From assembly GCF_000764185.1 (NCBI RefSeq), contig NZ_JQEC01000011.1, positions 372,001 through 436,000 on the forward strand: a DNA stretch of 64,000 nucleotides. The letters are read 5' to 3'. The DNA comes from Colwellia psychrerythraea (GTDB lineage Bacteria > Pseudomonadota > Gammaproteobacteria > Enterobacterales > Alteromonadaceae). This document shows, one piece after another, positions 39,013-46,976 of this stretch (positions are counted from its first letter, which is position 1; every line of letters begins with the position of its first letter). The translations under genes were made by a program, and so were the position numbers. Below the pieces are notes generated by a model that made no database searches, was not told the DNA's origin, and saw only the letters and a list, made by a program, of their open reading frames with translations.

Positions 39013-39453
39013 TTAAACATTAACTCCGTAAATTTCTTTAGCTCGTTGAGTAAACACTTGTACCAAACTATTACTAAAATGGCCGAATACTTTACCAAAC
39101 GCCAGTGATACCAATTTATTTGAAAATTCGTAGTCTAACACTAAGCTAATTTTACAAGCATCATCTGATAACGGCGTTAACAGCCAATATCCCTCAAGCC
39201 TCTTAAAGGGACCATCAACAAGTGATAAATGAATTTTCTCATTCGAGATTAAGGTATTTTTAGTGGTGAACCATTTACTTAACCCCCCCTTGGAAACCAG
39301 TAACGCTGCCGTGACCGTTTTCTCATCCTGACCTATAACCTTACTATCATTACAATCAGGCAGAAACTTAGGGTAGGCAGGGATATCATTAATTAATTGA
39401 TACATCTGTTCAACACTGTGCATTACTAGCGCACTACGACTTATGGTTGGCAT
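39013..39453 (-). CDS. ratA: RatA family START-fold protein (ribosome association/ubiquinone binding)
   Basis: 146 residues from the ATG at 39453, where GGGAG stands just upstream and the family start MPTISRSALV is read. The frame stays open for 81 more codons, but these cross the smpB promoter and start and look non-coding. Polyketide-cyclase/START-type fold: YPKFLPDCNDSKV, WFTTKN, LDYEFSNKLVSLAFGKVF. Bacterial relatives are RatA (blocks 70S formation) and Coq10. Confidence 0.92.
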   Translation of the reverse strand: MPTISRSALVMHSVEQMYQLINDIPAYPKFLPDCNDSKVIGQDEKTVTAALLVSKGGLSKWFTTKNTLISNEKIHLSLVDGPFKRLEGYWLLTPLSDDACKISLVLDYEFSNKLVSLAFGKVFGHFSNSLVQVFTQRAKEIYGVNV

Positions 39454-39625
39454 TATTACTCCCATAGCACCCCATTCAATGGCCGACATGATAGCAAAAG
39501 CCGACAAAAAACGCACCATTGTGTAATATTTTATGCTAAAGGTGAATTTGTTATGTAAAAGCAGTTTAATCTCAGTATAATCACCGTGTTTGCTGCTTAT
39601 TGCGGCAAAGGAATGGAAGATAAAG

Positions 39626-40117
39626 ATGGCTAAGAAAAAATCTAAAAATAAATCTAACAGCAATACCATCGCTTTAAATAAAAAGGCTAGGCACAACTAT
39701 GCCCTAACCGATAAATTTGAAGGTGGTATGAGCTTACAAGGTTGGGAAATTAAGAGCATCAGAAGCGGTAAAGTTAACATTTCTGATTGTTACGTGCATA
39801 TAAAAGATCGAGAAGCCTATTTATTAGGTGCTGAAATAGCGCCCCTTAACTCTGCTTCTAGTCATGTGGTCTGTGATCCAAACCGCGATAGAAAACTATT
39901 ACTTAACCGTAGAGAGCTAGAGAAGATCACTGCTGCTGTTGAACGTGATGGTTACTCATTGATTGCAACGGCCATGTACTGGAAAGCCTGTTGGGTAAAA
40001 CTCGAATTTTATCTGGGTAAAGGTAAGAAAGATCATGATAAACGATCGGATATTAAAGACCGAGAGTGGGCTGTCGATAAAGGCCGTTTAATGAAAAATA
40101 AAAACCTGGACAGATAA
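39626..40117 (+). CDS. smpB: SsrA-binding protein SmpB
   Basis: 163 residues from the ATG at 39626 (GGAAG 6 nt upstream; family start MAKKKSK). Binds tmRNA and delivers it to stalled ribosomes. Signature [20 protein letters not shown] and the C-terminal tail [15 protein letters not shown] that enters the mRNA channel. Divergent from ratA; ssrA follows 126 nt downstream. Confidence 0.97.
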   Translation: MAKKKSKNKSNSNTIALNKKARHNYALTDKFEGGMSLQGWEIKSIRSGKVNISDCYVHIKDREAYLLGAEIAPLNSASSHVVCDPNRDRKLLLNRRELEKITAAVERDGYSLIATAMYWKACWVKLEFYLGKGKKDHDKRSDIKDREWAVDKGRLMKNKNLDR

Positions 40118-40243
40118 CCTATCTGGTAAAGGTTAGAAAAGTGGTTAAAAAATACCACGTTGTCTAATCAAGTTAAGCGCTGTATACTGTGTTTAAAGGC
40201 ATATCGAACCTTTGTAAAAAAAAATAGAAAACTGTTAACCTTT

Positions 40244-40594
40244 GGGGCGGATCTAGGATTCGACAAGATTCATGAAACCCAAGGTGCATGCCCAGGGGCG
40301 GTTTGCCTGGTAAAAAGCCGTAAAAACTATAATTGCTAACGACGATACGTTCGCACTAGCCGCTTAGGCTAGCCATCGCCTTGAAATCTCTCCTATTGGT
40401 TAGAGGATCGATGGTCACCCCAAATAGGATAGCGAGGGAAGCACGCTTAAGGCTGAACCGCGAAATAGTATTAAGCTCACCATGACGAAGCCTGTCGCTT
40501 GGCGTCTAATTGGTTAAATAAATAAGCGACTAAGCATGTAGTACCGAGGATGTAGGCTTTTTGGACGGGGGTTCGATTCCCCCCCGCTCCACCA
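40244..40594 (+). ncRNA. ssrA: Transfer-messenger RNA (tmRNA)
   Basis: 351 nt, from GGGGCGG to CCGCTCCACCA, which pair as the acceptor stem; CCA is encoded. The T-arm GGGGGTTCGATTCCCCC precedes the 3' end. The tag reading frame is 40335-40367: GCT resume codon, giving ANDDTFALAA then TAG. The tag ends in ALAA, the ClpXP/ClpAP degradation signal. Next to smpB as usual. The 3' end is the integration site of the element that follows. Confidence 0.96.
40335..40367 (+). other. tmRNA tag-peptide reading frame
   Basis: Encodes ANDDTFALAA and a TAG stop; the charged Ala adds one residue at the front. E. coli has ANDENYALAA, so the middle differs while the protease signal is kept. Confidence 0.93.
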
Positions 40595-40715
40595 AATAAA
40601 GACCTTTTTAATCAACAAGTTATACCTAGTAACTTATTGGTTTGGCCACAAATAGTCCACCTTTTGTGATAAGAAACCGCTTAATTGCGGTTTTTTTATG
40701 CCTGAAATTTGGCTT
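40574..40715 (+). repeat. Left copy of the ssrA 3'-end repeat (attL-like)
   Basis: From CGATTCC in the tmRNA T-arm through CACCAAAT(A/C)AAGACCTTTTT, a partly conserved 70 bp and the hairpin-terminator AAGAAACCGCTTAATTG. It matches 45114-45250 in the same orientation. The distance between the copies is 4.54 kb. Confidence 0.85.
40674..40697 (+). terminator. tmRNA terminator
   Basis: aaccgc / gcggtt stem with a 6-nt loop and T7, 80 nt after the CCA end. Confidence 0.85.
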
Positions 40716-40789
40716 GATCGGTAGGAATCTGTATTTTTCAGGTTAGCTAATCTAGTCTAATAATTGGAGTAATAACAAGGATGTAATTT

Positions 40790-40999
40790 ATGGGTACAAC
40801 CAAAAGTGCAATCAAAATTAAGAGAAATCTAGCTGTCCCCATAACTCTACTAACTATTCCTGTAACTATATTATTGTCTTGGCATAGCGAGAAGCAAGAG
40901 CAAAAGTACAAGGAGAGGTTTAAGGCTGTATTACAGGAAGTGGCTGCTAGCGATCCTTACACCTCAATAAATAAATATCGAGTAAATCATCTTCTTTAA
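40790..40999 (+). CDS. Small single-pass membrane protein, hypothetical
   Basis: 69 residues. AAGGA stands 9 nt before the ATG. One likely membrane helix (about 14-32: LAVPITLLTIPVTILLSW) after a basic N-terminus, then a charged segment (HSEKQEQKYKERFK). First frame inside the ssrA element. Not recognised. It may be a true small protein or chance; composition and ribosome site favour the former slightly. Confidence 0.45.
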   Translation: MGTTKSAIKIKRNLAVPITLLTIPVTILLSWHSEKQEQKYKERFKAVLQEVAASDPYTSINKYRVNHLL

Positions 41000-41565
41000 A
41001 GGTCGCGTTCTACCACATTGCGGGCATTAGCATTTAATCAGTAGCGGTGATTTGGATTAGATTTTGTATCGATAACGCCACCTTAAGCGGTGAGTAATTG
41101 TTGGCTATAATATGAAGAGAAGCGGAACAGACTATTACAAATCTTACTTTAAACCTTGTTATAAATACGATTTATATAACTCATATACATAATCGTTTTA
41201 TATTGATTGTTGCTAATTACACAATTAACAGAGTTCTCATCATCGAAATCACTCAGTTCTTACTTACGTTATATTTGTCCTGTGTGATTAGTAGTTTTTG
41301 TTAATATTGCTTTTTAACCCTTAATTTCGGGTGTTGGCAATGACTTATTCGTTTACAAAGTAGATGGGAGTATTTACCAGTCATTGACTTGCTTATCGGT
41401 TACTCTATATAAGTAGGTAGTAAACAGTGGTGTCATGATAAAAAAGATATAAAACACCTCATACTGGGCAGCAAGAAAGGTAAAATATTTTACTACCATT
41501 GCACCTTTTAACTCCGTAATTATTAGTTACGAAGTTCGTTAATTCAAAAGTGGATCATACCAAGG
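41000..41565. other. Gene-free stretch in the ssrA element
   Basis: 565 bp. No convincing coding frame. An inverted repeat aactccgtaa / gttacgaagtt (41510-41536, one mismatch) lies 30 nt beyond the beta-lactamase-fold stop and may act as its terminator. Confidence 0.45.
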
Positions 41566-42810
41566 TCAGTTACTATTTAAGGAGCTAAATAGCTCAAGTG
41601 TTTTGAATGAATGAGTGTCTGTTGTCGAAATCCGTTCAATTATACTATCCAGGGCCCAAGAGGTGAGTGCATCTGGGCTTCTATTCATTAATATAATAAT
41701 AGCGCCTTTGGTTTCAACATCAAAAAAGGCATAAGTAAAAGCCCCTGGATTAGAGCCACCATGCCCTATCATGCCATGTGATTCTTGCCAAAAAAAACGT
41801 TGACCTTGAGCAACGTCTTCAGGAAAAGCCAATTGAAACATTTGTTGATAGCTTGTATCTGACAATAATTTAATCTTTTCATTTCCATTATTTAATACCG
41901 CTTTAATCAACAAAGTTAAATCTTCAATACTACTTCTAATTCCTCCTGCTGGGTAATCAGGAAAGCCATAATGAGGAAATGCGGCTAAAGTTTTATATTC
42001 CGAGGGTGGATCAAACAGTTTACCAAGAACATAAGCCATCGTAAGACTTGACTCATCGGCACAAATTTTTATGTATGGAATACAAGCCTCTAGTTCGTAA
42101 GGAACAGCAATATCTTTCATCATTAATTGATTTAACTGCCATGCGGTATTTTTCATGCCTAGCGGCTCAAAAATCTCTCGATTACTAAAAGCATGCAGAC
42201 TCATTTCAGACGTTGTTTCCAAGGCTAAACCAGCTAGAGAAGCACCTAAGTTATTATAGCGAAAGCTAGTACCAGGTTGAGCACTGTCATAAAAGTAGCC
42301 CTTGCCATAAGCATTACCTTTGATACTAAGACGTTGTTCAACATAGTCTCGAAGATTAACATTAGACTCTTCATTGTGGCCGAATGCTTCATAATCATAA
42401 GCATCATACAAGCCTGAGGAGTGGCTAGCTAAATGACGTAACGTGATTTTTTCATCCTCTAAATTAGGGTTATCTAACACAAAAGGTAAGTATTCATTAA
42501 TATCATTGTCGATATTTATGAAACCTTTATCTTGTAGTCGTAATAAAGAGATACCAAGAATGGGCTTACTGATTGAAGCTAAATTAAAAGGTGTAGTAAC
42601 CTTAACTGGCTCGTTTTTTTCAACATTCGCTAAACCAAAACCATCAAGTAAAACAACCTTGTTATTTTTGATTACTGAAATAGCTAAACCCGGAATAGAT
42701 GCTTCTTCCATAACTGCTGTAATAAAATCCTCTACTGATATTTCATGCTGACTCACGTGTTTCTGTCTCGGTAACATACAAGAGACCAACGTGAACAGTA
42801 GTACAATCAA
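41566..42810 (-). CDS. Serine hydrolase of the beta-lactamase (class C/PBP) fold, probable lipoprotein
   Basis: About 414 residues. SxxK motif in NLASISKPILG, YxN motif in FRYNNLGASLAG, and the HGG triad element in MIGHGGSNPG, so the active site is complete. PF00144-type proteins include esterases, D-aminopeptidases and class C enzymes; nothing here says antibiotic resistance. The start is a problem: the listed frame opens at TTG (42810) without a ribosome site, giving MIVLLFTLVSC. The frame stays open upstream with a better lipoprotein signal (FIKKSFIKIALIVLLFTLVS then Cys) but has no ATG until an out-of-frame ATG at 42869; one extra T in the T5 run at 42860-42864 would join them. Confidence 0.8.
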   Translation of the reverse strand: MIVLLFTLVSCMLPRQKHVSQHEISVEDFITAVMEEASIPGLAISVIKNNKVVLLDGFGLANVEKNEPVKVTTPFNLASISKPILGISLLRLQDKGFINIDNDINEYLPFVLDNPNLEDEKITLRHLASHSSGLYDAYDYEAFGHNEESNVNLRDYVEQRLSIKGNAYGKGYFYDSAQPGTSFRYNNLGASLAGLALETTSEMSLHAFSNREIFEPLGMKNTAWQLNQLMMKDIAVPYELEACIPYIKICADESSLTMAYVLGKLFDPPSEYKTLAAFPHYGFPDYPAGGIRSSIEDLTLLIKAVLNNGNEKIKLLSDTSYQQMFQLAFPEDVAQGQRFFWQESHGMIGHGGSNPGAFTYAFFDVETKGAIIILMNRSPDALTSWALDSIIERISTTDTHSFKTLELFSSLNSN

Positions 42811-43191
42811 GGCTATTTTAATGAATGATTTTTTGATAAAAACTCTATATATTTCGTTTAAAAATTCATGTTATGTTGCATATTGTATAATATCAACACC
42901 GAGATGTAACAAGGGATTATTTTGCGTTAGGAATTATTGGCAATCAATTACGATAATTTATTTCTTCAAACCATAGATTAACAGCGAAGGTTATCTTGTT
43001 ACCTTATCAATAATTAACTCCAAAAATATTGCCCTATGGTTTTCATAGCAATACCCCAAGCCTTTGATCTAATTAAAGTCTATTTTAATAATATCAATTA
43101 ATTAGGTTTTATATCGATTGATTTTGGTTTATTACTGAGACTTCTCAGTAATATGAGACAGTTAATTCATTAGAAAAGATAGGGCAAATAA

Positions 43192-43299
43192 TTGGAAGCT
43201 AATGTCAGCTTAGCGCACCAAGAAGTCATTAGCGGTGACCAATGGGCGCACTCGCTACCCGAAGAAGTGCAGAAGAAATTAGTGACTAGACACTACTAA
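43192..43299 (+). pseudogene. Short gene-end fragment
   Basis: Frame TTG...TAA of 36 codons with protein-like composition (ISGDQWAHSLPEEVQKK and end LVTRHY). It follows a stop codon, has no ATG and ends 50 bp before a strong terminator. Its start shares agcgcaccaagaag with 46430-46445, near the third repeat copy. It looks like the tail of a lost gene; parent unknown. Confidence 0.35.
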
Positions 43300-43348
43300 A
43301 GACTAAAACAACCATATTGGCGCAAGGCCGCATAGTTTGGTGGATTCT

Positions 43349-43376
43349 CCCCCCGTAATACATGACGGGGGTTTTT
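43349..43376 (+). terminator. Strong terminator without an intact gene upstream
   Basis: cccccgt / acggggg stem, 8-nt loop, T5. It follows the 36-codon fragment and supports loss of the gene it once served. Confidence 0.85.
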
Positions 43377-43384
43377 CACCCCCT

Positions 43385-43430
43385 CCTCTTCCTCCTTGCT
43401 CAGGCTTCGCTGTCGCTCATCGTCGGTCGT
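43385..43430 (+). repeat. Dispersed repeat copy A
   Basis: cctcttcctccttgctcagg then cttcgctgtcgctcatcgtc. Shares the core ttgctcaggcttcgc with copies B and C. Shortest and most diverged copy. Confidence 0.6.
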
Positions 43431-43630
43431 TCAATCTACGACTGTGCAAAAAGGGAAATTGAGAGAGCAAAAAGAATCAATGGAGAATGGGATAGGGAGG
43501 CTCAGGCAATTACCTGACCTATATAAAGACACTAACCTAATAACTAGAGACTAAAGATTAGTAATTAGAGATTAACTGAAAAATCGCTACCCACCCCTGT
43601 ATTTAACGCTCTCAGCGGAAATCCGGAAAA

Positions 43631-43726
43631 ACTTTACCCCTGTATTACTAAATGGGAGTAAAATCTTTCATTTCCTCCCTCCGCTCTATTCCTCTTCCTC
43701 GTTGCTCAGGCTTCGCCCTCGTCCTC
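43631..43726 (+). repeat. Dispersed repeat copy B
   Basis: About 95 bp: acttta-cc-ctgtatt, gggagtaaa, ctttcatttcc, cgctctattcctctt, ctcgttgctcaggcttcgcc, ctcgtc. Closely similar, in the same order and spacing, to copy C. Confidence 0.8.
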
Positions 43727-43908
43727 AGCACCACCTCACTATCTAACTTCCTTTCCATAGATTAAATAAAAACAATGGGAAACTTGGCGCAAATTGCACA
43801 CTAAAAGTCACTGCGTGCAAAGTGTTAATTATTATTATTCTGTAAAATAACACGCACAAACAAGTGTAAAACTAATCAACTTAGCCCACAAAGGGCGCAG
43901 GAACAACA

Positions 43909-44505
43909 ATGAAAACAGCAATATTAAGTTTAGCAGTGGCAATGGCGTTACCTTTAGCAGTTAAAGCAGAAGAGGTTAAGGTTCAGGCATATAATGATTT
44001 CTACATTGGTGTGGCTGCTGGTCAGGCAGAGGTTTCTATTAATGATGCTGGCAATGAGGATTTCGGTAAAACATTAAAGCTATTTGGTGGCTATATGTTC
44101 ACCCCTAATTTAGGTATGGAAGTGTCATATACTGATGTCGGTGACGGTGTGTGGGTAGATTGGACTGATTGTGATAGTGATGGTTGCTATACAAAAACAA
44201 GAGAGTTTGCAGGTAACGTGTATACATTAAGCTTAGTGACAAAGTTTAAGCTGATAGGTGATGCACACTTCATTGGTAATTTAGGTTACCACAGCACTAC
44301 AACTGACCTTTATACAGTAGTTGATTATGACTATGAGGATCATACGCTCATTAAGGAATCCAATAGTGAAGATGGTTTCTATGGTGCGATAGGCTTAGGT
44401 TATGACATCACTGAGTCATTAGCTGTGCAGGTCAAGTACGACATAATGTTTTTAGATGCCGCAGATGTTACTAACTTATCACTTGGTATTGTGTATAAAT
44501 TTTAG
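43909..44505 (+). CDS. Outer-membrane beta-barrel protein
   Basis: 198 residues. Signal peptide to about residue 20 (ALPLAVKA). Alternating strand pattern with FYIGVAAGQAEVSI, TLKLFGGYMFTPNLGMEVSY, and C-terminal NLSLGIVYKF ending in Phe; OmpA-like/OMP_b-brl class with about eight strands. Two Cys (DCDSDGC) in one predicted extracellular loop could form a disulfide. AGGA 6 nt before the ATG. It lies within the ssrA element and has its own terminator. Function unknown; unrelated in detail to the barrel at 27 kb. Confidence 0.82.
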   Translation: MKTAILSLAVAMALPLAVKAEEVKVQAYNDFYIGVAAGQAEVSINDAGNEDFGKTLKLFGGYMFTPNLGMEVSYTDVGDGVWVDWTDCDSDGCYTKTREFAGNVYTLSLVTKFKLIGDAHFIGNLGYHSTTTDLYTVVDYDYEDHTLIKESNSEDGFYGAIGLGYDITESLAVQVKYDIMFLDAADVTNLSLGIVYKF

Positions 44506-44557
44506 CTGCAATGAAATAACCTTTATTAGCTAAACACAGCAAGCCTTTAGAATACTA

Positions 44558-44582
44558 AACCCGCCTAACTAGCGGTTTTTTT
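44558..44582 (+). terminator. Terminator after the barrel gene
   Basis: aaac(c)cgc / gcggttt stem with one bulge, 7-nt loop, T-run; 55 nt after the stop. Confidence 0.75.
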
Positions 44583-45106
44583 ATTACCTAAAAGAAGGTA
44601 GGTGAGTGTAGCTTATTACTTAAAGTGACGAGCGTAACCGAAATTAAACCGCGGAGTAAGTGCGAAGGATGTAGCAGAGTTACCCTTATCCAAACCAATA
44701 AACCACTAGGCTTTAACGCGCTTATAGCACCAGCTTACTTATTACGACCTGAACTTAAATTGATTACGGGAATGAGGATAGCAAAAAAACCTAGCGCTCA
44801 TTTATATTTGTCTGGTGGGTATCATCCACCTGCGTATACCAGTACAGCAGAGGCAACTATTGCAGCGAACTTAACTGTTGGATTAAAGAGCCCTGCATCA
44901 CCGATAACAGTGCTAACCACTGGCTCTATCATTTAAGTTGCATCCTTATATTATTAATTATTTATGGTTCAGTTGAGGTGCTTAGATATTCCTTTTAGTG
45001 GTAATTAGTACAGGGGGGGTTATTAAACTAATAAACCATGTAAGCGCTGATGCAGTATTTAGCCATTGATTGGATGTAGTAACCGTTATTAATAAGGGCT
45101 ACAGAC

Positions 45107-45132
45107 GGTGGGGCGATTCCCCCCGCCCCACC
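45107..45132. repeat. 8-bp inverted repeat at the right junction
   Basis: GGTGGGGC / GCCCCACC, perfect, with the 10-nt loop GATTCCCCCC. It is made of the tmRNA-like CACC end and element sequence to its left, so it appears only at the junction. Confidence 0.7.
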
Positions 45133-45250
45133 AAATCAAGACCTTTTTGATCTATTAGTTATACCAAGTGACTTTTAGATTTGGCGATAGACAGAACACC
45201 GTCTATGATAAGAAACCGCTTAATTGTGGTTTTTTTATGTCTAAAATATA
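45114..45250 (+). repeat. Right copy of the ssrA 3'-end repeat (attR-like)
   Basis: CGATTCCCCCCGCCCCACCA, then AAGACCTTTTT, GTTATACC, a variable stretch and GATAAGAAACCGCTTAATTG with T7 (stem at 45214-45231). Same order as 40574-40715, with about a dozen substitutions and one deletion in the C-run. The tmRNA body is missing on its left side. Confidence 0.85.
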
Positions 45251-45453
45251 CTGCAAACAAAAATAACCTTCAATTACATTAGAAGCAAATGGGCTACAAA
45301 TACCACAAAGAGAACCCAATCAATTAGCTGAAAACAACCCTTATAAAGGGTGCTATTGTTGCCTATGCAGACATGAATTTTTGAAACACGTATATACTCG
45401 GTCCGCGTTTCAAATATAGCCCTTTGAATGGAAGCTGACTCTTATAAAGTAGT

Positions 45454-46194
45454 TCAATCATTTTTGCCATTGGCTTCTGCTGATTTAGTCCAGATTATAA
45501 ATGCCTGTTTCAATTTGTTGATTAATTCAGGCTGCATTGATTTTTTACTTATTCCAAAATAAATATCACCTGTAATTACCTCTAACGGATGCTTTTTCAA
45601 ATGAGCATACTTTGGAGATGAGGTCAGGTGATGATTCAAACTATTAGTCTCCTCAAAAAAACCTACAATACGACCTTTTCTAATAAGTTCAGAAATATCA
45701 TTATGACTATGTATATCGATGAATTTACTTGAAAAGTTCTTATCTGAAATATACATTTGACTAAACAGCTCTCCAAGATAAGCATTAGCTGGCTTCCCAT
45801 AATGGTAATCCCACTGGCTAATCGATGTCAAACTTGTAATCAAACCAGGAATTTTTTTTGTTGTTACAAGGGATAGTTTTTCTATTCTCAGCGGCCCAAT
45901 ATACGAGAGGAATGAGTTTCGTTTACTTAGCTTAGAAATATTTGACATAGCATCAATCATTCCAAGCTTGAGCATTCTTAGCCGTTCAGAAAAACTTCCT
46001 TCAACAAAGAGCACTTCACAACCGACAACTTTAGCCATAAACTTAAACTTTTCTACATCATTACCAGACCAGACTCCATTATCAGTTTTAAATGTAAAGG
46101 GAAGGCTCTCACTAACTCCAAATCTAATTTCACAGCAAAGCGCATTGCTACAAAGCACAAAGAAAATGCTGATAAAAACAATCCGAATTACCAT
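45454..46194 (-). CDS. Periplasmic solute-binding-like protein (PBP2 / SBP_bac_3-like)
   Basis: 246 residues from the ATG at 46194, which has GGAGAAG upstream and a signal peptide (VFISIFFVLCSNALC); the frame is open 30 codons further but without these. Matches the outline of family-3 substrate-binding proteins: EIRFGVSESLPFTF near the mature start, SERLRMLKLGMIDAM, YIGPLRIEKLSLVT, ISELIRKGRIVGFF and YFGISKKSMQPELINKLKQA. No transporter genes are beside it, as often seen for orphan marine members of this type that may work with sensors. Binding target unknown. Confidence 0.75.
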   Translation of the reverse strand: MVIRIVFISIFFVLCSNALCCEIRFGVSESLPFTFKTDNGVWSGNDVEKFKFMAKVVGCEVLFVEGSFSERLRMLKLGMIDAMSNISKLSKRNSFLSYIGPLRIEKLSLVTTKKIPGLITSLTSISQWDYHYGKPANAYLGELFSQMYISDKNFSSKFIDIHSHNDISELIRKGRIVGFFEETNSLNHHLTSSPKYAHLKKHPLEVITGDIYFGISKKSMQPELINKLKQAFIIWTKSAEANGKND

Positions 46195-46976
46195 CAGATT
46201 TACTTCTCCAAAGGAGTACTTATGGCCATAAGTATAGATGTAACGACACTTCCCGCAATGTATATAGGAAGTTACTTCGGCCAAATTTCGTATCTAATGT
46301 TCTAAGTATTGGATGATTTTGACTTACAAATAATTTTCGCTCACATTAGTATTTTATAAATATTGTTCGATATGACTGCTATAGAGCCAACTATAGAAGT
46401 TTGATATTAGTGACTATAACTTCTGCTAAGCGCACCAAGAAGAGATTAGAGGCTAAAGGTACTAGTATATATAACGCACACTTAAACACTGAGATAAAGC
46501 CTTACCTCCGTATTCCTAAACGGAAGTAAACTCTTTCATTTCCGCCAACCGCTCTATTCCTCTTTCTCGTTGCTCAGGCTTCGCCCTCGTCGTTCGCTCC
46601 CAAAACAAATACACCCAAAGTTCAAAATAAAATTCAGAGTACGGTTTCAAAGCGCTTCAAATTAAGCTCGCCCCTATGTCGCGATGCGGCGGCTACACAT
46701 TAAATAATTAGCCGTGGCTTCCCTAATCAATTAATAACTTCTCTGTCACTATTACCTGCCTTCATGTTTGTTTTTTAGTCTTTTATTGCGTATTGATGTA
46801 TGCCATAGTTGATAAATAGTTAATCAGAAGTTAACAATACGTTAATTTTAAGCGGGTACACACTTCATTATTAATGTGTATTTACCTCTTATTATCATTA
46901 GCAAGTGGTTATGATTGGCACTGTTTTCATGGTTCAGTAAATTAAATGTTATTAATCTAAAATAAGGAAGTTCATC
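46195..46976. other. Gene-free region with repeat copy C
   Basis: 780 bp. It carries agcgcaccaagaag (about 46430) and repeat copy C (46496-46595), a locally GC-richer stretch (about 46660-46720, with cgcgatgcggcggc) and then AT-rich DNA that must carry the promoter of the next gene. Confidence 0.55.
46496..46595 (+). repeat. Dispersed repeat copy C
   Basis: Aligns with copy B over about 95 bp: ccttacctccgtatt, cggaagtaaa, ctctttcatttccgcc, cgctctattcctctttctcg, ttgctcaggcttcgccctcg. It lies outside the ssrA element, 2.9 kb from copy B. Confidence 0.8.

Larger units (their letters stand above)
42811..43908. other. Non-coding and repeat-rich part of the ssrA element
   Basis: About 1.1 kb with no intact gene. 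It contains a 36-codon fragment (43192-43299), a strong terminator (43349-43376), two copies of the ttgctcaggcttcgc repeat family, and a local run of gactaaagattag-like motifs (about 43535-43575). Confidence 0.6.
40595..45134. mobile_element. Small integrative element or remnant at ssrA
   Basis: Bounded by the tmRNA 3' end and a second copy of it. It carries a small membrane ORF, a beta-lactamase-fold gene, a decayed gene end, two copies of a dispersed repeat and a beta-barrel gene. No integrase, no transposase. ssrA 3' ends are classic tyrosine-recombinase targets, so the likely origin is an island that lost its integrase, or one mobilised in trans. Confidence 0.65.
44506..45453. other. Right end of the ssrA element and flank
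   Basis: 950 bp. A frame of 103 codons opening at GTG (44625-44936) has no ribosome site and odd composition, so I do not call it. The right-hand ssrA repeat is at 45114-45250. The next 200 bp hold nothing I recognise. Confidence 0.5.

Noticed and set aside
39454..39696. 81-codon N-terminal extension of ratA
   Set aside because: It crosses the smpB start and promoter, is unlike the family, and a good ribosome site stands before the ATG at 39453.
44625..44936. 103-codon frame starting at GTG inside the ssrA element
   Set aside because: No ribosome site, no recognisable domain and unusual composition; may be a remnant but cannot be supported as a gene.
45107..45132. Right-hand ssrA repeat as a second tRNA or tmRNA gene
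   Set aside because: Only the 3' T-arm-like end and CCA are present; there is no 5' acceptor half, D-arm or tag frame on its left.
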